Notes: generated from the letters alone by a model not told the origin. DNA of 60,211 nt from Mesorhizobium sp. B2-3-12 (GCF_006442205.1 NZ_VFVR01000017.1:1-60211); one strand, 5' to 3'; counted from the stretch's first letter, positions 16,948-26,421 are shown. Numbers and translations: made by a program.

Positions 16948-18039
16948 ATGTCCGTCAAATCCGCATCCAGGAATCCGCTTCTCGTCTTGAAGCACCATCT
17001 GCACGCCGCTTGCGCCGCAACCGCGCTGTTGCTCGGCGCCGGCAGCCTCGCCGAGGCGGCCGATCTCAACGCCCTGATCTGGTGCGATCATTCCGACCCA
17101 GCCCTGCTGCAGCCCTTCGAGGACGCCAACAACGTCAAGGTCAACGTCAAGGAATTCGAAGGCACCGGCGCCGGCCTCGCCATCGTCGAGCAGTCGCAAC
17201 CCGGCGACTGGGACGTGATGGTGATCGACAGCATCGACGTGCCGCGCGGCGTCGAAAAGGGCCTGTTCGAGCCGCTGCCGGAAGACAAGCTGCCCCTGGC
17301 CGACCTCTTCCCGCAGGTGAAGATGGACGGCTCCACGGTGGTTGGTGGCAAGCGCTACGGCATCACCGAAAAATTCGGCTACAACACGATCGGCTTCAAC
17401 AAGACCAAGGTCGATCCGGCCGACATGCAGTCCCTGGCGTCGCTGACTTCGGACAAATACAAGGGCAAGGTCGCCCTCTACGACTACTATCTCCCCGTCA
17501 TCGGCATGGCGGCGCTCGCCATCGGCAAGAAGACGGCAGACCTTACCGAAGCCGACCTGCCGGCGCTCAAGGAAGAGCTGCTCAAGATGAAGGCCAACGC
17601 CAAGCTGGTCGGCGAAGTCACCGCCAGCCAGACGGCGCTCGCCACGGGCGAGGTCGACATATTGGTCGGCGGCGGCGAATGGGTGACGGCAGGCCTTGCC
17701 AAGGAAAACCCGGCGCTGGATTTCTCAATCCCGAAGGAGGGCGCGGTGCTGTGGTCGCAGTCGCTCGCCATGTTCAAGGATTCCAAGAACAAGGACATGG
17801 CGCTGAAGTTCATCCAGTACATTATGAGCCCGGAAGGCCAGGCGCGGCTTGCGACCTCGTCCTGCTACTGGGGCATGCCGTCCAACACCAAGGCCGCGTT
17901 GAGCGACGACCAGAAGAAGGTGCTGCGCTTCGACGAGCAGCCCGGCTTCCTCGCCCGTGCGCAATCCTACCCGGCGCCGAATGCGGACCTCGACAAGAAG
18001 ATGCAGGACATGTGGACCGAAATGCTGCAGGCCAAGTGA
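16948..18039 (+). CDS. PotD-like ABC substrate-binding protein
   Basis: A 363-residue periplasmic binding protein of the spermidine/putrescine (COG0687) type. The start MSVKSASRNPLLVL follows GGGAGA; an upstream in-frame extension has no such signal. The signal peptide ends near AEAA-D (about residue 38). The mature protein begins LNALIWCDHSDPALLQPFED, the 'beta strand, then residue entering the cleft' pattern of the family, and has FGYNTIGFNKTKVDP and YIMSPEGQARLATSSCYWGM further on. It heads an operon with two permeases, an ATPase and an MBL-fold enzyme. The true ligand could be a polyamine or another small amine/amide. Confidence 0.88.
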   Translation: MSVKSASRNPLLVLKHHLHAACAATALLLGAGSLAEAADLNALIWCDHSDPALLQPFEDANNVKVNVKEFEGTGAGLAIVEQSQPGDWDVMVIDSIDVPRGVEKGLFEPLPEDKLPLADLFPQVKMDGSTVVGGKRYGITEKFGYNTIGFNKTKVDPADMQSLASLTSDKYKGKVALYDYYLPVIGMAALAIGKKTADLTEADLPALKEELLKMKANAKLVGEVTASQTALATGEVDILVGGGEWVTAGLAKENPALDFSIPKEGAVLWSQSLAMFKDSKNKDMALKFIQYIMSPEGQARLATSSCYWGMPSNTKAALSDDQKKVLRFDEQPGFLARAQSYPAPNADLDKKMQDMWTEMLQAK

Positions 18040-18051
18040 GCTGATACGCTC

Positions 18052-18921
18052 ATGAGCACAGCAGGAAACCGGACGGGCCGCGCCCTGCCCCGGGCGAGCG
18101 ATGCCCTGCCCTGGGCGCTGGTCACGCCGGCGCTCGGCTGGACGCTTCTTTTCTTCGTGCTGCCCTTTGTCGCCATGGGGCTTTCGAGCTTCACCGCCCA
18201 TGAGGGCGGCGCGGCCACCTGGTCCAATTACAGCCAGTTCTTCGCCAACCCCGCTTATTGGCAGGCGATGGTTAACTCGCTGCAGGTCACCGCAATCGTC
18301 ACCGTGGTTTCCGTGCTGCTCGCCTATCCCTTCGCCTGGATTCTGGCCGAACAGGTGCCGGAGCGCTGGCAACGGCTGGCGCTGATGCTGGCCGTGCTGC
18401 CGTTCTGGACGTCCTACGTCGTGCGCTCCTATTCGTGGCTGCTGGTGCTGGCGCAGAACGGCGTCATCAACCGGGCGCTGACCGGCTCAGGCCTGATCAG
18501 CGAGCCGCTGCAGCTCGCCAACACGCGCCTGGCGACCGTCACCGGCTTCGTGCATTTCTTCGTCATGCTGTTGACGCTGACCATCTTCGCCAATCTGAAG
18601 CAGTTGAGCCCAAGCTACCGCAAGGCGGCCGCCGATCTCGGCGCCGGACCGGTTCGCACCTTCCTGCATGTCATCCTGCCGCTGACCTTGCCCGGCATCA
18701 TGGTCGGCGCGTTCCTGACCTTCGTGCTGTGCATCGGCGACTACATCACGCCGCAGATCCTCGGCGGCAACAACGAGCTGCTGATGCCGCAGCTGGTGAT
18801 GATGCAGATCGGCCGGCGCGGCGACTTTCCACTGGCCTCGGCGCTGTCGATCATCCTGATGGCGGTGGTGACTGTCGCCTACCTCGCCTGCGCCCGCTGG
18901 CTGAAGATCGAGCGGACCTGA
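18052..18921 (+). CDS. ABC transporter permease (PotB-like)
   Basis: A 289-residue inner-membrane permease with six predicted helices. The conserved cytoplasmic EAA-type loop is seen as YRKAAADLGAGPVRTFLHVI, which contacts the ATPase. It begins 12 bases after the binding-protein stop. Features such as FWTSYVVRSYSWLLVL and GDYITPQILGG are typical of the PotB/YdcU group of polyamine importers. Confidence 0.9.
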   Translation: MSTAGNRTGRALPRASDALPWALVTPALGWTLLFFVLPFVAMGLSSFTAHEGGAATWSNYSQFFANPAYWQAMVNSLQVTAIVTVVSVLLAYPFAWILAEQVPERWQRLALMLAVLPFWTSYVVRSYSWLLVLAQNGVINRALTGSGLISEPLQLANTRLATVTGFVHFFVMLLTLTIFANLKQLSPSYRKAAADLGAGPVRTFLHVILPLTLPGIMVGAFLTFVLCIGDYITPQILGGNNELLMPQLVMMQIGRRGDFPLASALSIILMAVVTVAYLACARWLKIERT

Positions 18922-18923
18922 CC

Positions 18924-19706
18924 ATGCGCAGGATTGTCTCCGTCGCTTCCTGGATTTACGCGCTTGCCGTCTATGGCTTCATCTTCCTTCCGGTCGTCGT
19001 GCTGGTGCTGTTCTCGCTGCAGTCGACCTCCTTCCCGATTCCACCGTTCACCGGCCCGTCGCTGCGCTGGTACCAGGCGGTTCTTTCAGACACGCGGCTC
19101 ACCTCGGCGCTGGTCAATTCGCTGCTGGTCGCGGTGCTTTCCTCGGCCACCGCCGTCACGCTCGGCTTCCTTTCGGCCTGGGGTTTCGCGCGTTTCGTGC
19201 TGCCGGGCTCGGGTCTGCTGCGCGGGCTGATCACACTGCCGTTGACGGTGAGCTACCTCATCATCGGCATGGGGCTTTTGGTGCTGTTCAACTGGGCCGG
19301 CGTGCCGAAGTCGCTGCTTGCCGCCGGGATCGGCCATGTCGTGATCAACCTGCCGCTGTGCTTTGCCATCATCTACAGCCAGATGGGCGACCACCAGATC
19401 AACATCGAGCGCGCCGCGCGCGATCTCGGCGCGCCGGAGTGGAAGGTGCTGCTGTTGATCACCGTTCCGGTCATGGCGCCGGCCATTTTCGCCGGCTTCT
19501 TCCTGTCGATGACCTTCTCCTGGGACGAGTTCGTCATCTCCTTCCTGCTGACGCGCTTCGACACCACGCTGCCGGTGGAAATCTGGAACCTGCTGCGCTC
19601 CGGCCTCAACCCCAAAACCAACGCCGTCGGTTCGCTGGTCTTTGCCGTCTCGATCGTGCTGGTGGTGTTCTTCGAACTGACATTGTTGCGGAGAAGGCCG
19701 GCATGA
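18924..19706 (+). CDS. ABC transporter permease (PotC-like)
   Basis: A 260-residue permease with six hydrophobic segments. The ATG is two bases after the previous stop. The EAA loop is IERAARDLGAPEWKVLLLIT, and the family signature MTFSWDEFVISFLLT follows, typical of PotC/YdcV. Together with the preceding permease it forms the membrane channel. Its stop overlaps the ATPase start (ATGA). Confidence 0.9.
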   Translation: MRRIVSVASWIYALAVYGFIFLPVVVLVLFSLQSTSFPIPPFTGPSLRWYQAVLSDTRLTSALVNSLLVAVLSSATAVTLGFLSAWGFARFVLPGSGLLRGLITLPLTVSYLIIGMGLLVLFNWAGVPKSLLAAGIGHVVINLPLCFAIIYSQMGDHQINIERAARDLGAPEWKVLLLITVPVMAPAIFAGFFLSMTFSWDEFVISFLLTRFDTTLPVEIWNLLRSGLNPKTNAVGSLVFAVSIVLVVFFELTLLRRRPA

Positions 19707-20767
19707 GCGCACCCCTGGTCGATATCCGCGACGTCTCGCACCGCTTCGGCCAGCATCCCGTGCTGAAGAACGTCTCGCTGACGACCGAGGCCGGCAGCTA
19801 TACGATCCTGCTTGGACCCTCGGGGTCCGGCAAGACGACGCTGCTCTCCATCCTGGGCGGCTTCGTCACCCCGAGCGAAGGCAAGGTGTTTATCCGTGGC
19901 GAGGACTGCACCTCGGTGCCGCCAGCCAAGCGTCCGACGACGACGGTGTTCCAGGACTACGCGCTGTTTCCGCATATGAGCGTCGGCGGCAATGTCGGCT
20001 TTGGCCTGCGCATGCAGGGTGTCGACGGCGCGACGCGCGCGGCCCGCGCCCGCGAGACGCTGGCGCTGGTTGGGCTCGACTCCGCCTTCGACAAGAGGCC
20101 GCACCAGCTCTCCGGCGGCCAGCGCCAGCGGGTCGCGCTGGCACGCGCGCTGGTCATCGAGCCGGCGGTGCTTCTGCTCGACGAGCCGCTCGGGGCGCTC
20201 GACCTGAAACTGCGCCGGCAGATGCAGGACGAACTGAAGGCGATCCAGAAGCGGGTCGGCACCGCCTTCATCCATGTCACCCACGACCAAGAAGAAGCGA
20301 TGGCGCTGGCCGACCATTGCGTGGTGATGAATGACGGCCGCATCGAGGACGAGGGGCCACCCGAGCGCGTCTATGCCAGGCCGGCGACGCGCTTTTCCGC
20401 GACCTTCATGGGCGAGAGCACGATCCTTGCCGGGACTGTCATGGAAACCGGGAACAGGACGTGCACCGTCGCCACACCAGTCGGACCGGTTTCCTTGTCC
20501 AGTGCCTTGCCGTTGGGGTCGGCTGCCGCACTGGCCATTCGGCCCGAGCACCTTGTGCTTGGCGCGGCGCCGGGCGGAACGAAGCTCGGCAAGGCTGACG
20601 TGAGCGACGTCGTCTTCCAGGGCAGTTTCAAGCGCGTCCTTGCGACTTCCGTCGAAGAGCCGTCCCTGCGGTTCATCGCCAAGCTGCCGGCGACCGCCAT
20701 CGTCCAGGCGGGCGACAGGGTCGCGATTTCGTGTGATACCGACCAGATCATCCTGCTGACGGATTGA
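19703..20767 (+). CDS. ABC transporter ATP-binding protein (PotA-like)
   Basis: A 354-residue ATPase that energises import. Walker A is GPSGSGKTT (38-46), the Q-loop is VFQDYALFPHM, the signature motif is LSGGQRQRVAL, Walker B is LLLDEPLGALD and the H-loop is HVTHDQEEA. A C-terminal TOBE-type domain (about 270-354, with AIRPEHL) matches PotA/CysA-like importers. It overlaps the permease stop by four bases, so the operon is translationally coupled. Confidence 0.93.
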   Translation: MSAPLVDIRDVSHRFGQHPVLKNVSLTTEAGSYTILLGPSGSGKTTLLSILGGFVTPSEGKVFIRGEDCTSVPPAKRPTTTVFQDYALFPHMSVGGNVGFGLRMQGVDGATRAARARETLALVGLDSAFDKRPHQLSGGQRQRVALARALVIEPAVLLLDEPLGALDLKLRRQMQDELKAIQKRVGTAFIHVTHDQEEAMALADHCVVMNDGRIEDEGPPERVYARPATRFSATFMGESTILAGTVMETGNRTCTVATPVGPVSLSSALPLGSAAALAIRPEHLVLGAAPGGTKLGKADVSDVVFQGSFKRVLATSVEEPSLRFIAKLPATAIVQAGDRVAISCDTDQIILLTD

Positions 20768-20769
20768 AC

Positions 20770-21531
20770 ATGAGCACGCTTGCGGTCATCGACGCACCGG
20801 ACTGGTACGAAACAATCCGCATGGCCGACGGCATCACGCTGATCCACGAGCCATGGATAAAACCGTTCTTCCGCTGCAATATGTGGCATGTGCGCGGACG
20901 CGACCGCGATCTGCTGTTCGACAGTGGTCTCGGTCATTTCAGCCTGCGCGGCCATGTGCCGCTGGTGAGCGAGCGCAAGCTGACCTGCGTCGCCAGCCAC
21001 ACGCATTTCGACCATATCGGCTGCCACCATGAATTCCCCGATCGCTGCGTGCATGCGGCTGAAGCGGCAATCCTGGCCGATCCGCGCAACGAATGGACCG
21101 CTGCCGGCACTTATGCGACCGAAGAGATGTTCGATCGCCAGCCGCGGGGCTGGGACACGGCGCGCTACGGCATCCAGCCCGCGCCGGCCGACCGGCTGCT
21201 CGCGCATGGCGACGTCATCGATCTCGGTGACCGCGCCTTCGAGGTCGTCCACACGCCGGGCCATTCGCCGGGCGGCATTGCGCTTTACGAGAAGAAGACC
21301 GGCATCCTGCTGTCCGGCGATATCATCTATGACGGTCCGCTGATCGACGATGTCTACCACTCGGATATTTCGGACTATATGGCGACGCTGCTCGCCATGC
21401 GCGATCTCGACGTCTCGGTCGTCCATGGCGGCCATTTTCCGAGCTTCGGCAAAGTGCGCTACGGCCAGCTGATCGACGAATATCTCGAACAGAAACGTCA
21501 GGCCGGCTGCCATTTGCGGCAGCGTCCCTGA
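20770..21531 (+). CDS. MBL-fold metallo-hydrolase
   Basis: A 253-residue metallo-beta-lactamase-fold enzyme. The metal-binding HxHxDH motif is SHTHFDHIG (His77, His79, Asp81, His82). Further ligands are probably in VVHTPGHSPGGIALY, LLSGDIIYDGPL and SVVHGGHFPSFG. Such enzymes hydrolyse thioesters, lactones or amides; the substrate here is not evident. It starts two bases after the ATPase stop, so it is part of the importer operon and may act on the imported compound. It is convergent with the second TetR gene, with eight bases between stops. Confidence 0.88.
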   Translation: MSTLAVIDAPDWYETIRMADGITLIHEPWIKPFFRCNMWHVRGRDRDLLFDSGLGHFSLRGHVPLVSERKLTCVASHTHFDHIGCHHEFPDRCVHAAEAAILADPRNEWTAAGTYATEEMFDRQPRGWDTARYGIQPAPADRLLAHGDVIDLGDRAFEVVHTPGHSPGGIALYEKKTGILLSGDIIYDGPLIDDVYHSDISDYMATLLAMRDLDVSVVHGGHFPSFGKVRYGQLIDEYLEQKRQAGCHLRQRP

Positions 21532-21539
21532 GGGCCGGG

Positions 21540-22241
21540 TTACGGCATCAAATCGAAATGCCGTGGAAAGGCCTGGTGCAGCAGGAGCAGCATGGTCTTG
21601 CGCACCACATCGGTGCCACGGCCGGACGGATTGAGATGATCCCAGTACCATGCGCCGTGAACGAGGTAGTTCAGGCTCTCCGACAGCGTGTCAATGTCCA
21701 CGTCGCCATAGCCGCCGCCGCGCGCGATCTCGACCAGCAATTCGCGCGCTTCGGCGGTGTAGGCGAGATCGCTTGGCAGGCCGATTTCATTGTAGATCTG
21801 CATGCTCTTGCGGTCGCTGGAGAAGGCGACGAAGACCGACACCCATTTCGGATGCTCCCTGGCGAAGCGCTGCGCACAGCCGACCGCGCCCAACAGCCTC
21901 TCCACCGCTGACTGCCCGGGCACCCGCACCAGCGTCACCCACAGCTCATCGTACTGATCGCTGAGATATTGCAGGACGGCCCGGAACAGGTTCTCCTTGC
22001 TGCGAAAATGGAAAACCACCAGCGCATTCGACGAGCCGACATGCTCGGCGATGCGCTGCATGGTGACGCTCGCCAGTCCTTCCTCCGCGATGAGTTCGAT
22101 GGTGGCGTCGATGATGCGTTGGACGCTGGCTTCGCCACGCTCGCGCCGGCGGTCCTTGGGCGCGGCGTCATTGGCCGAAGCCCTGCCCTTGGCCGTCCCA
22201 GCCCGGCCTTTTGCCGCTGCCTTGCGTTGCACCATCTTCAT
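21540..22241 (-). CDS. TetR-family regulator of the amidase operon
   Basis: A 233-residue regulator with a long basic N-terminal arm (about 35 residues rich in Lys, Arg and Ala). The DNA-binding domain follows: VQRIIDATIELIAEEGLASV, then MQRIAEHVGSSNALVVFHF. The C-terminal domain ends with a tryptophan-rich patch (GAWYWDHLNPSG). It lies 22 bases downstream of the amidase gene in the same direction, so it is the last gene of the binding-protein/amidase operon and may autoregulate it. AAGGGAA precedes the start. Confidence 0.88.
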   Translation of the reverse strand: MKMVQRKAAAKGRAGTAKGRASANDAAPKDRRRERGEASVQRIIDATIELIAEEGLASVTMQRIAEHVGSSNALVVFHFRSKENLFRAVLQYLSDQYDELWVTLVRVPGQSAVERLLGAVGCAQRFAREHPKWVSVFVAFSSDRKSMQIYNEIGLPSDLAYTAEARELLVEIARGGGYGDVDIDTLSESLNYLVHGAWYWDHLNPSGRGTDVVRKTMLLLLHQAFPRHFDLMP

Positions 22242-22263
22242 CGACTTTCCCTTGCATCACCTG

Positions 22264-23691
22264 TCAAAGCGATGGGCGCGTTCCGGCGCTTGTGTACCAT
22301 TGCCCCTGCGCCGTTTCATAGGCCATCGCCGTGCGGAAGACGTCGGCGTCGCAATAGGTTCGGCCGACGATCTGGAAGCCCGTCGGGACGCCGCTTGCCG
22401 CCCGCCCCGAAGGCATGGACAGCACCGGGCAGCGGCTCATCATGTTGAACGGCGTCGTCATCACCCAGCCCAGCGAGGGGTTCACCTCTTTGCCATTGAT
22501 CTCGACGGTTCCCGTGGTCTGGTCGAATTCCGCCGGCACCGCGGGAAGCGCGTTGGTCGGGCAGATCAGCACATTGTAGGTTTCCAGCAGCGGACCCAGG
22601 GCCTGATACATCCGGGCCGCAACATCGAGCGTCGCGACGAAGTCGGTGGCCCTGGACTTTTGCCCGTCCTCGGCGAACCGCCTGGCATAGCTGGTCATCT
22701 CGCTGCCATGCTCGGCAAGCAGTTGCGACAGCGACGCGCCGAAAAGATGCTCCAGATAGGCCATTCCGGCCTTGAGCACCTTGTCGTCCCAGCCGAGATC
22801 GACTTCCTCGACCGTCGCACCAAGCGAGCGGAACACTTCGCAGGCAGCGAGCGTGTTCTTGCGCACATCAGGGTCGACTTCGAAGGAACCCAAATCCATC
22901 GAGAAGGCAATCTTCCAGCCCTTGATAGGCTTGTAATCGAGCGGCAGGCGCAGCTTGGGGCGAAGCGTGGCGATGTCGAGCGGGCTCGGCCCCGCCATGA
23001 CATTCTGCAGCAGAATCGCATCCCGGACGTTCCGCGCCAGCGGCCCGGTGTGGCAATAGAAATCGAGGTTGAAGGGCGGCTCGTCCGGATTGCGGCCGTA
23101 GGGCGGTTTGAAACCGACAAGCCCGCAGGCAGAGGCAGGAATGCGGATCGATCCGGCAATGTCGGATCCGGTGGCGATCGACGACGTGCCCGAAGCCAGC
23201 GTTGCCGCCGAACCGCCCGAGGATCCCCCAGGCGTGAAATCCTGATTCCATGGGTTACGGGTGACGCCCCAACGTTTCGACCAGGTATAACCGGCGCAGC
23301 TGAACTCGGGCGTCGCCGTGCGGGCATGGACGATGCCGCCGGCCTTGATGATGCGCTCGTTCATCGTCGAGGTGTGACCGCCCATGGCATCCCTGGACAG
23401 CAGCGAGCCATGCGACGTCGGCTTGCCCTTGATGTAGCTCTCGTCCTTGATGCCGATCGGCAGGCCCTCGAGCGTGCCGGTCCTGGCGCCCTTGGCGTAT
23501 TTCGCCTCCGCCTTGGCGGCCAGCTTGAGCGCCTCTTCGAAATGCGTGAAGGTGAAGCAATTGATCGCCGAGTTGGTGGCCTCGGCGCGGCGGATGGTGG
23601 CCTGCATCAGTTCGACGGGCGAGAGTTTCCTGGCCTTGAACAGCCGCAGCGCCTCGCTGGCGGGCATGTAGCAAAGGTCGAGATCGGACAT
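22264..23691 (-). CDS. Amidase (amidase-signature family)
   Basis: A 475-residue hydrolase of the amidase signature family, which releases ammonia or amines from carboxamides. The Ser-cisSer-Lys triad is complete: Lys82 in GLPIGIKDES, Ser157 in TPGGSSGGSA and the nucleophile Ser181 in GSDIAGSIRIPA. The spacing of 24 residues between the two serines is the same as in fatty acid amide hydrolase. The start MSDLDLCYMPASEAL follows GGGAGA. The substrate is not predictable from sequence. It lies between a PotD-like binding protein (98 bases upstream) and a TetR regulator (22 bases downstream), which suggests the imported molecule carries an amide. Confidence 0.93.
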   Translation of the reverse strand: MSDLDLCYMPASEALRLFKARKLSPVELMQATIRRAEATNSAINCFTFTHFEEALKLAAKAEAKYAKGARTGTLEGLPIGIKDESYIKGKPTSHGSLLSRDAMGGHTSTMNERIIKAGGIVHARTATPEFSCAGYTWSKRWGVTRNPWNQDFTPGGSSGGSAATLASGTSSIATGSDIAGSIRIPASACGLVGFKPPYGRNPDEPPFNLDFYCHTGPLARNVRDAILLQNVMAGPSPLDIATLRPKLRLPLDYKPIKGWKIAFSMDLGSFEVDPDVRKNTLAACEVFRSLGATVEEVDLGWDDKVLKAGMAYLEHLFGASLSQLLAEHGSEMTSYARRFAEDGQKSRATDFVATLDVAARMYQALGPLLETYNVLICPTNALPAVPAEFDQTTGTVEINGKEVNPSLGWVMTTPFNMMSRCPVLSMPSGRAASGVPTGFQIVGRTYCDADVFRTAMAYETAQGQWYTSAGTRPSL

Positions 23692-23789
23692 CGAAAATCT
23701 CCCGCGATCAGGTGATCGCACTTGGGCATGAGGGTGACCGGACCGCGCATCGCGGCCCGGCGGCTCTTTGTTGGGTTCGGCTGGTGGCG

Positions 23790-24824
23790 CTATTTCTGGA
23801 GGTCGGTCCAGATCTTCGTGTAAAGCGCCTGCACATCGGGCGGACAGGCCGGCATGAACTGGCCCTTGGCGGCGAATTCAGCCGGGATATTCACCTCCGG
23901 TGCGTTCTTCATGTCCTGCGGCATAAAAGCTTCCGAGCCCTTGATCCCGTTCGAATAGCGGGCGAAAGCCGAAATCAGCGCGGCGTTCCGTGGGTCCATG
24001 ATGAAGTTCTGGAAGAGCTTGGCATTCTCGACATTCTTGGCGTCCTTGAGGACGGCGACGTTGTCCATCCAGATCGGAAAGCCCTCCTTGGGATAGCCGT
24101 AGACGATCTTGTCGTTCTCAAGCCGCTCGCGCAGCGATATGCCGTTCCAGTTGACGCCGGCGGCGATGTCGCCCCTGCCCAAGCCGTCGACGGCGGCGTA
24201 GTCGAGCGACAGCCATTTCGCCTTCGCCTCGACCAGCTTGTCATGCACCTTCTTCAGCACCTGCATGTCTTTGGTGCAGTATTGGCCACCCTCATAGGCG
24301 ATGGCGAGGAACATGATGTCACCCATTTCGGGCACGACATTGATCTTGCCGACCAGTTCGGCCGGCGGGTCGAGGAACAGTGCCGACGTGTTCGGGTCGC
24401 CGGCATAGACTGACTTGTTCACCGAAATGCCCGTTGTGCCCCACTGCCAGGGAACGGTGTATTTGCGGCCCGGATCGAAGGGTACGTCGACCCATCTGGG
24501 ATCGACATTCCTGAAATTCTCCATCTTGTTGGGGTCGGTTTCCAGCAGCAGGCCTTCGCTGATCCAGATCGGCACGACGCTGGCCGAGGGCACGACGATG
24601 TCGTAGCCGGAAGCGCCCTGGCGGACTTTGGCCAAGGCGGTGTCGTTGGAGTCGTAGTCGGTGACGGTGACCTTGATCTTGTAGGTCTCCTCGAACTTCT
24701 TGATGAGGTCCGGGCTGGTGTAATTGCCCCAATTGTAGATGTTGAGTTCGCCATCGGCGCGGGCAATGCCCGTCGCGGCGAAGAGCGACAGCCCGACGGC
24801 AGCCGCGGTCAGTTTCCAGTTCAT
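23790..24824 (-). CDS. PotD-like ABC substrate-binding protein (second)
   Basis: A 344-residue periplasmic protein of the spermidine/putrescine-binding family. The start MNWKLTAAAVGLSLFAATGI is chosen because GGGAG lies upstream; the signal peptide ends at ARA-D (about 23). The mature N terminus ELNIYNWGNYTSPDLIKKFE and the YDIVVPSASVVP and VPWQWGTTGISVNKS segments are typical of PotD/PotF. It has no permease or ATPase of its own nearby apart from the convergent operon at 16948-20767, so the two binding proteins may share that transporter, or it may work with one elsewhere. Confidence 0.9.
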   Translation of the reverse strand: MNWKLTAAAVGLSLFAATGIARADGELNIYNWGNYTSPDLIKKFEETYKIKVTVTDYDSNDTALAKVRQGASGYDIVVPSASVVPIWISEGLLLETDPNKMENFRNVDPRWVDVPFDPGRKYTVPWQWGTTGISVNKSVYAGDPNTSALFLDPPAELVGKINVVPEMGDIMFLAIAYEGGQYCTKDMQVLKKVHDKLVEAKAKWLSLDYAAVDGLGRGDIAAGVNWNGISLRERLENDKIVYGYPKEGFPIWMDNVAVLKDAKNVENAKLFQNFIMDPRNAALISAFARYSNGIKGSEAFMPQDMKNAPEVNIPAEFAAKGQFMPACPPDVQALYTKIWTDLQK

Positions 24825-24996
24825 ACGAGTTGCTCCCATTGTTGGGACCGGCGGCATCGCCGCCTCAGGTCCATTTCCTGCCGATCAACAAGCCGGGTGA
24901 CGCCGTTCGCCCCCCACAACGGGCCGAATGGCTGTCGAGATATCCCCTCTTCGTAGCCATTCACTGGCGGATGCCAGCTGGCCAACTCGCTTTTCA

Positions 24997-25017
24997 GTTA
25001 TGAATCTAGATTATAAC
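24997..25017. promoter_or_regulatory. Candidate operator upstream of the amidase operon
   Basis: GTTATGAATCT and AGATTATAAC form an inverted repeat with one bulged base, in an AT-rich patch about 170 bases before the second binding-protein gene. It is a candidate binding site for the amidase-operon TetR. The rest of 24825-25223 (399 bases) has a GGCGCC stem-loop at 25091-25110 that may end the leftward epimerase transcript, and no gene. Confidence 0.5.
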
Positions 25018-25223
25018 TAACTATACAGTCAATATCTTTTCGCCAGCCCTGCCACCGCCCGCGATTGCGTGGCTCGCCCGACAAGCCAAGGGCGCCAGCC
25101 TTCAGGCGCCATTTCTGTAGGCGGGATGGAAAACTCCGCCGCGCGATCTCTATTTCGCCAGCCGGCTCGCTTCCGTTTCCCGATCGCCATGATGGACAAG
25201 GCCGGGAGCCGCGTATCTCGCTT

Positions 25224-26195
25224 TCAGGCCTTCGGCGCCGCTTCGCCGCCGGCGGCAATCTGTTGCCGGAACCATTCGAAAGTACGCTGAAACCCCTCCT
25301 GATAGCTGGTCGCAGCTTCCCATCCGGGCAGAACCTGCCTTGCCAGGGTCAGGTCCGGGCACCGGTTCGTCGGATCCTGCGGGGCAGGCGCGTGGTGTTC
25401 GATTCGGCTGCCGGGAACCAGCGAGCAGACGAATTTCGCGATGTCGAGAACCGAGACCTCGCGATTGTTGCCGATGTTCAGGGGGCCGCGGTGCGAAATG
25501 CTGTCGCGCCAGAAGAAGCGCTCCAGCCCATCGACAATGTCGTCGACATAGCCCCAACTGCGCGACTGGGAACCGTCGCCGTAGACGGTCAGGATTCCGG
25601 TGGTCAGAGCCTGGCAGATAAAATTCGAAACGGCGCGGCCGTCGTCGATGCGCGTTCGCGGCCCATAGGTGTTGAACAGCCTGACGACGCGGACATCGAG
25701 CCCGCTGACGCGCTGCTCTTCGAACAGCAGCGCCTCGGTGCAGCGCTTGCTTTCGTCGTATGAGGCCCGCGGCCCGGTACAGTCCACGGATCCTCGGTAG
25801 CTCTCCGGCTGCGGCGACACCAGGGGGTCGCCATAGACTTCCGAAGTCGAGGCGAAGCAGAAGCGGCCGCCGGGCCTGAGCAGCGGCAGAAGATTGAGCG
25901 CACCGCCTATGTTGGCTTTGATCGTGCGGGCCGGCTCGCGCCTGTACCATGCGGGCGAAGCCGGGGACGCCAGATGGATGATCTCATCGAAATGCCCGCT
26001 GTCCGTAAAGCTCTCGACATCGCCAACCCTCAGGCTGAAGCGTGGGTCGTCGATATGGGCAATGTTGTCGCGCAATCCGGTCCACAAATTGTCGACCACG
26101 ACAAGCGCCTCAAGGTCGTCGCGCCGCAGCAGACGATCGACCAGATGCGAGCCAATGAAGCCGCAGCCACCGGAAACCAACACGCTGCGTGGCAT
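25224..26195 (-). CDS. NAD-dependent epimerase/dehydratase, UDP-glucuronate decarboxylase-like
   Basis: A 323-residue extended short-chain dehydrogenase. The NAD-binding motif is VSGGCGFIGSHLVDRLLRR (GxxGxxG at 9-15). The catalytic residues are in FASTSEVYGDP (Ser/Thr at 113-114) and YDESK (Tyr143, Lys147). The PLNIGNNREVSVLDIAKFV and DPTNRCPDLTLARQVL segments resemble UDP-glucuronate decarboxylases (UDP-xylose synthases) more than GalE. It would supply a nucleotide sugar for surface polysaccharide. No glycosyltransferases flank it, so the assignment stays at family level. Confidence 0.85.
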   Translation of the reverse strand: MPRSVLVSGGCGFIGSHLVDRLLRRDDLEALVVVDNLWTGLRDNIAHIDDPRFSLRVGDVESFTDSGHFDEIIHLASPASPAWYRREPARTIKANIGGALNLLPLLRPGGRFCFASTSEVYGDPLVSPQPESYRGSVDCTGPRASYDESKRCTEALLFEEQRVSGLDVRVVRLFNTYGPRTRIDDGRAVSNFICQALTTGILTVYGDGSQSRSWGYVDDIVDGLERFFWRDSISHRGPLNIGNNREVSVLDIAKFVCSLVPGSRIEHHAPAPQDPTNRCPDLTLARQVLPGWEAATSYQEGFQRTFEWFRQQIAAGGEAAPKA

Positions 26196-26421
26196 GCGCC
26201 CACCATTCCAGAACTCGGCCGGTCGACGCGGCGCGGGGATCGCTTCCTAGCGATGAGGGAAACGGGATCCAGTTTCGGATCCGAGCCTTTCTACCAGTGG
26301 TTTTGTCGATGCCGCAATTGCCGCGATCAACTTGTCTTGCGCCACGCCTCGGGATCAACGGCAGAGCCCGCCAAGCGTCGGCGATCCTCGGTGGTGCGGT
26401 CCATGAGGGTATTTGGGCGGC

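Noticed and set aside
21997..23715. 572-codon open frame opposite the amidase
   Set aside because: It is antisense to an amidase with a complete catalytic triad; no recognisable protein.
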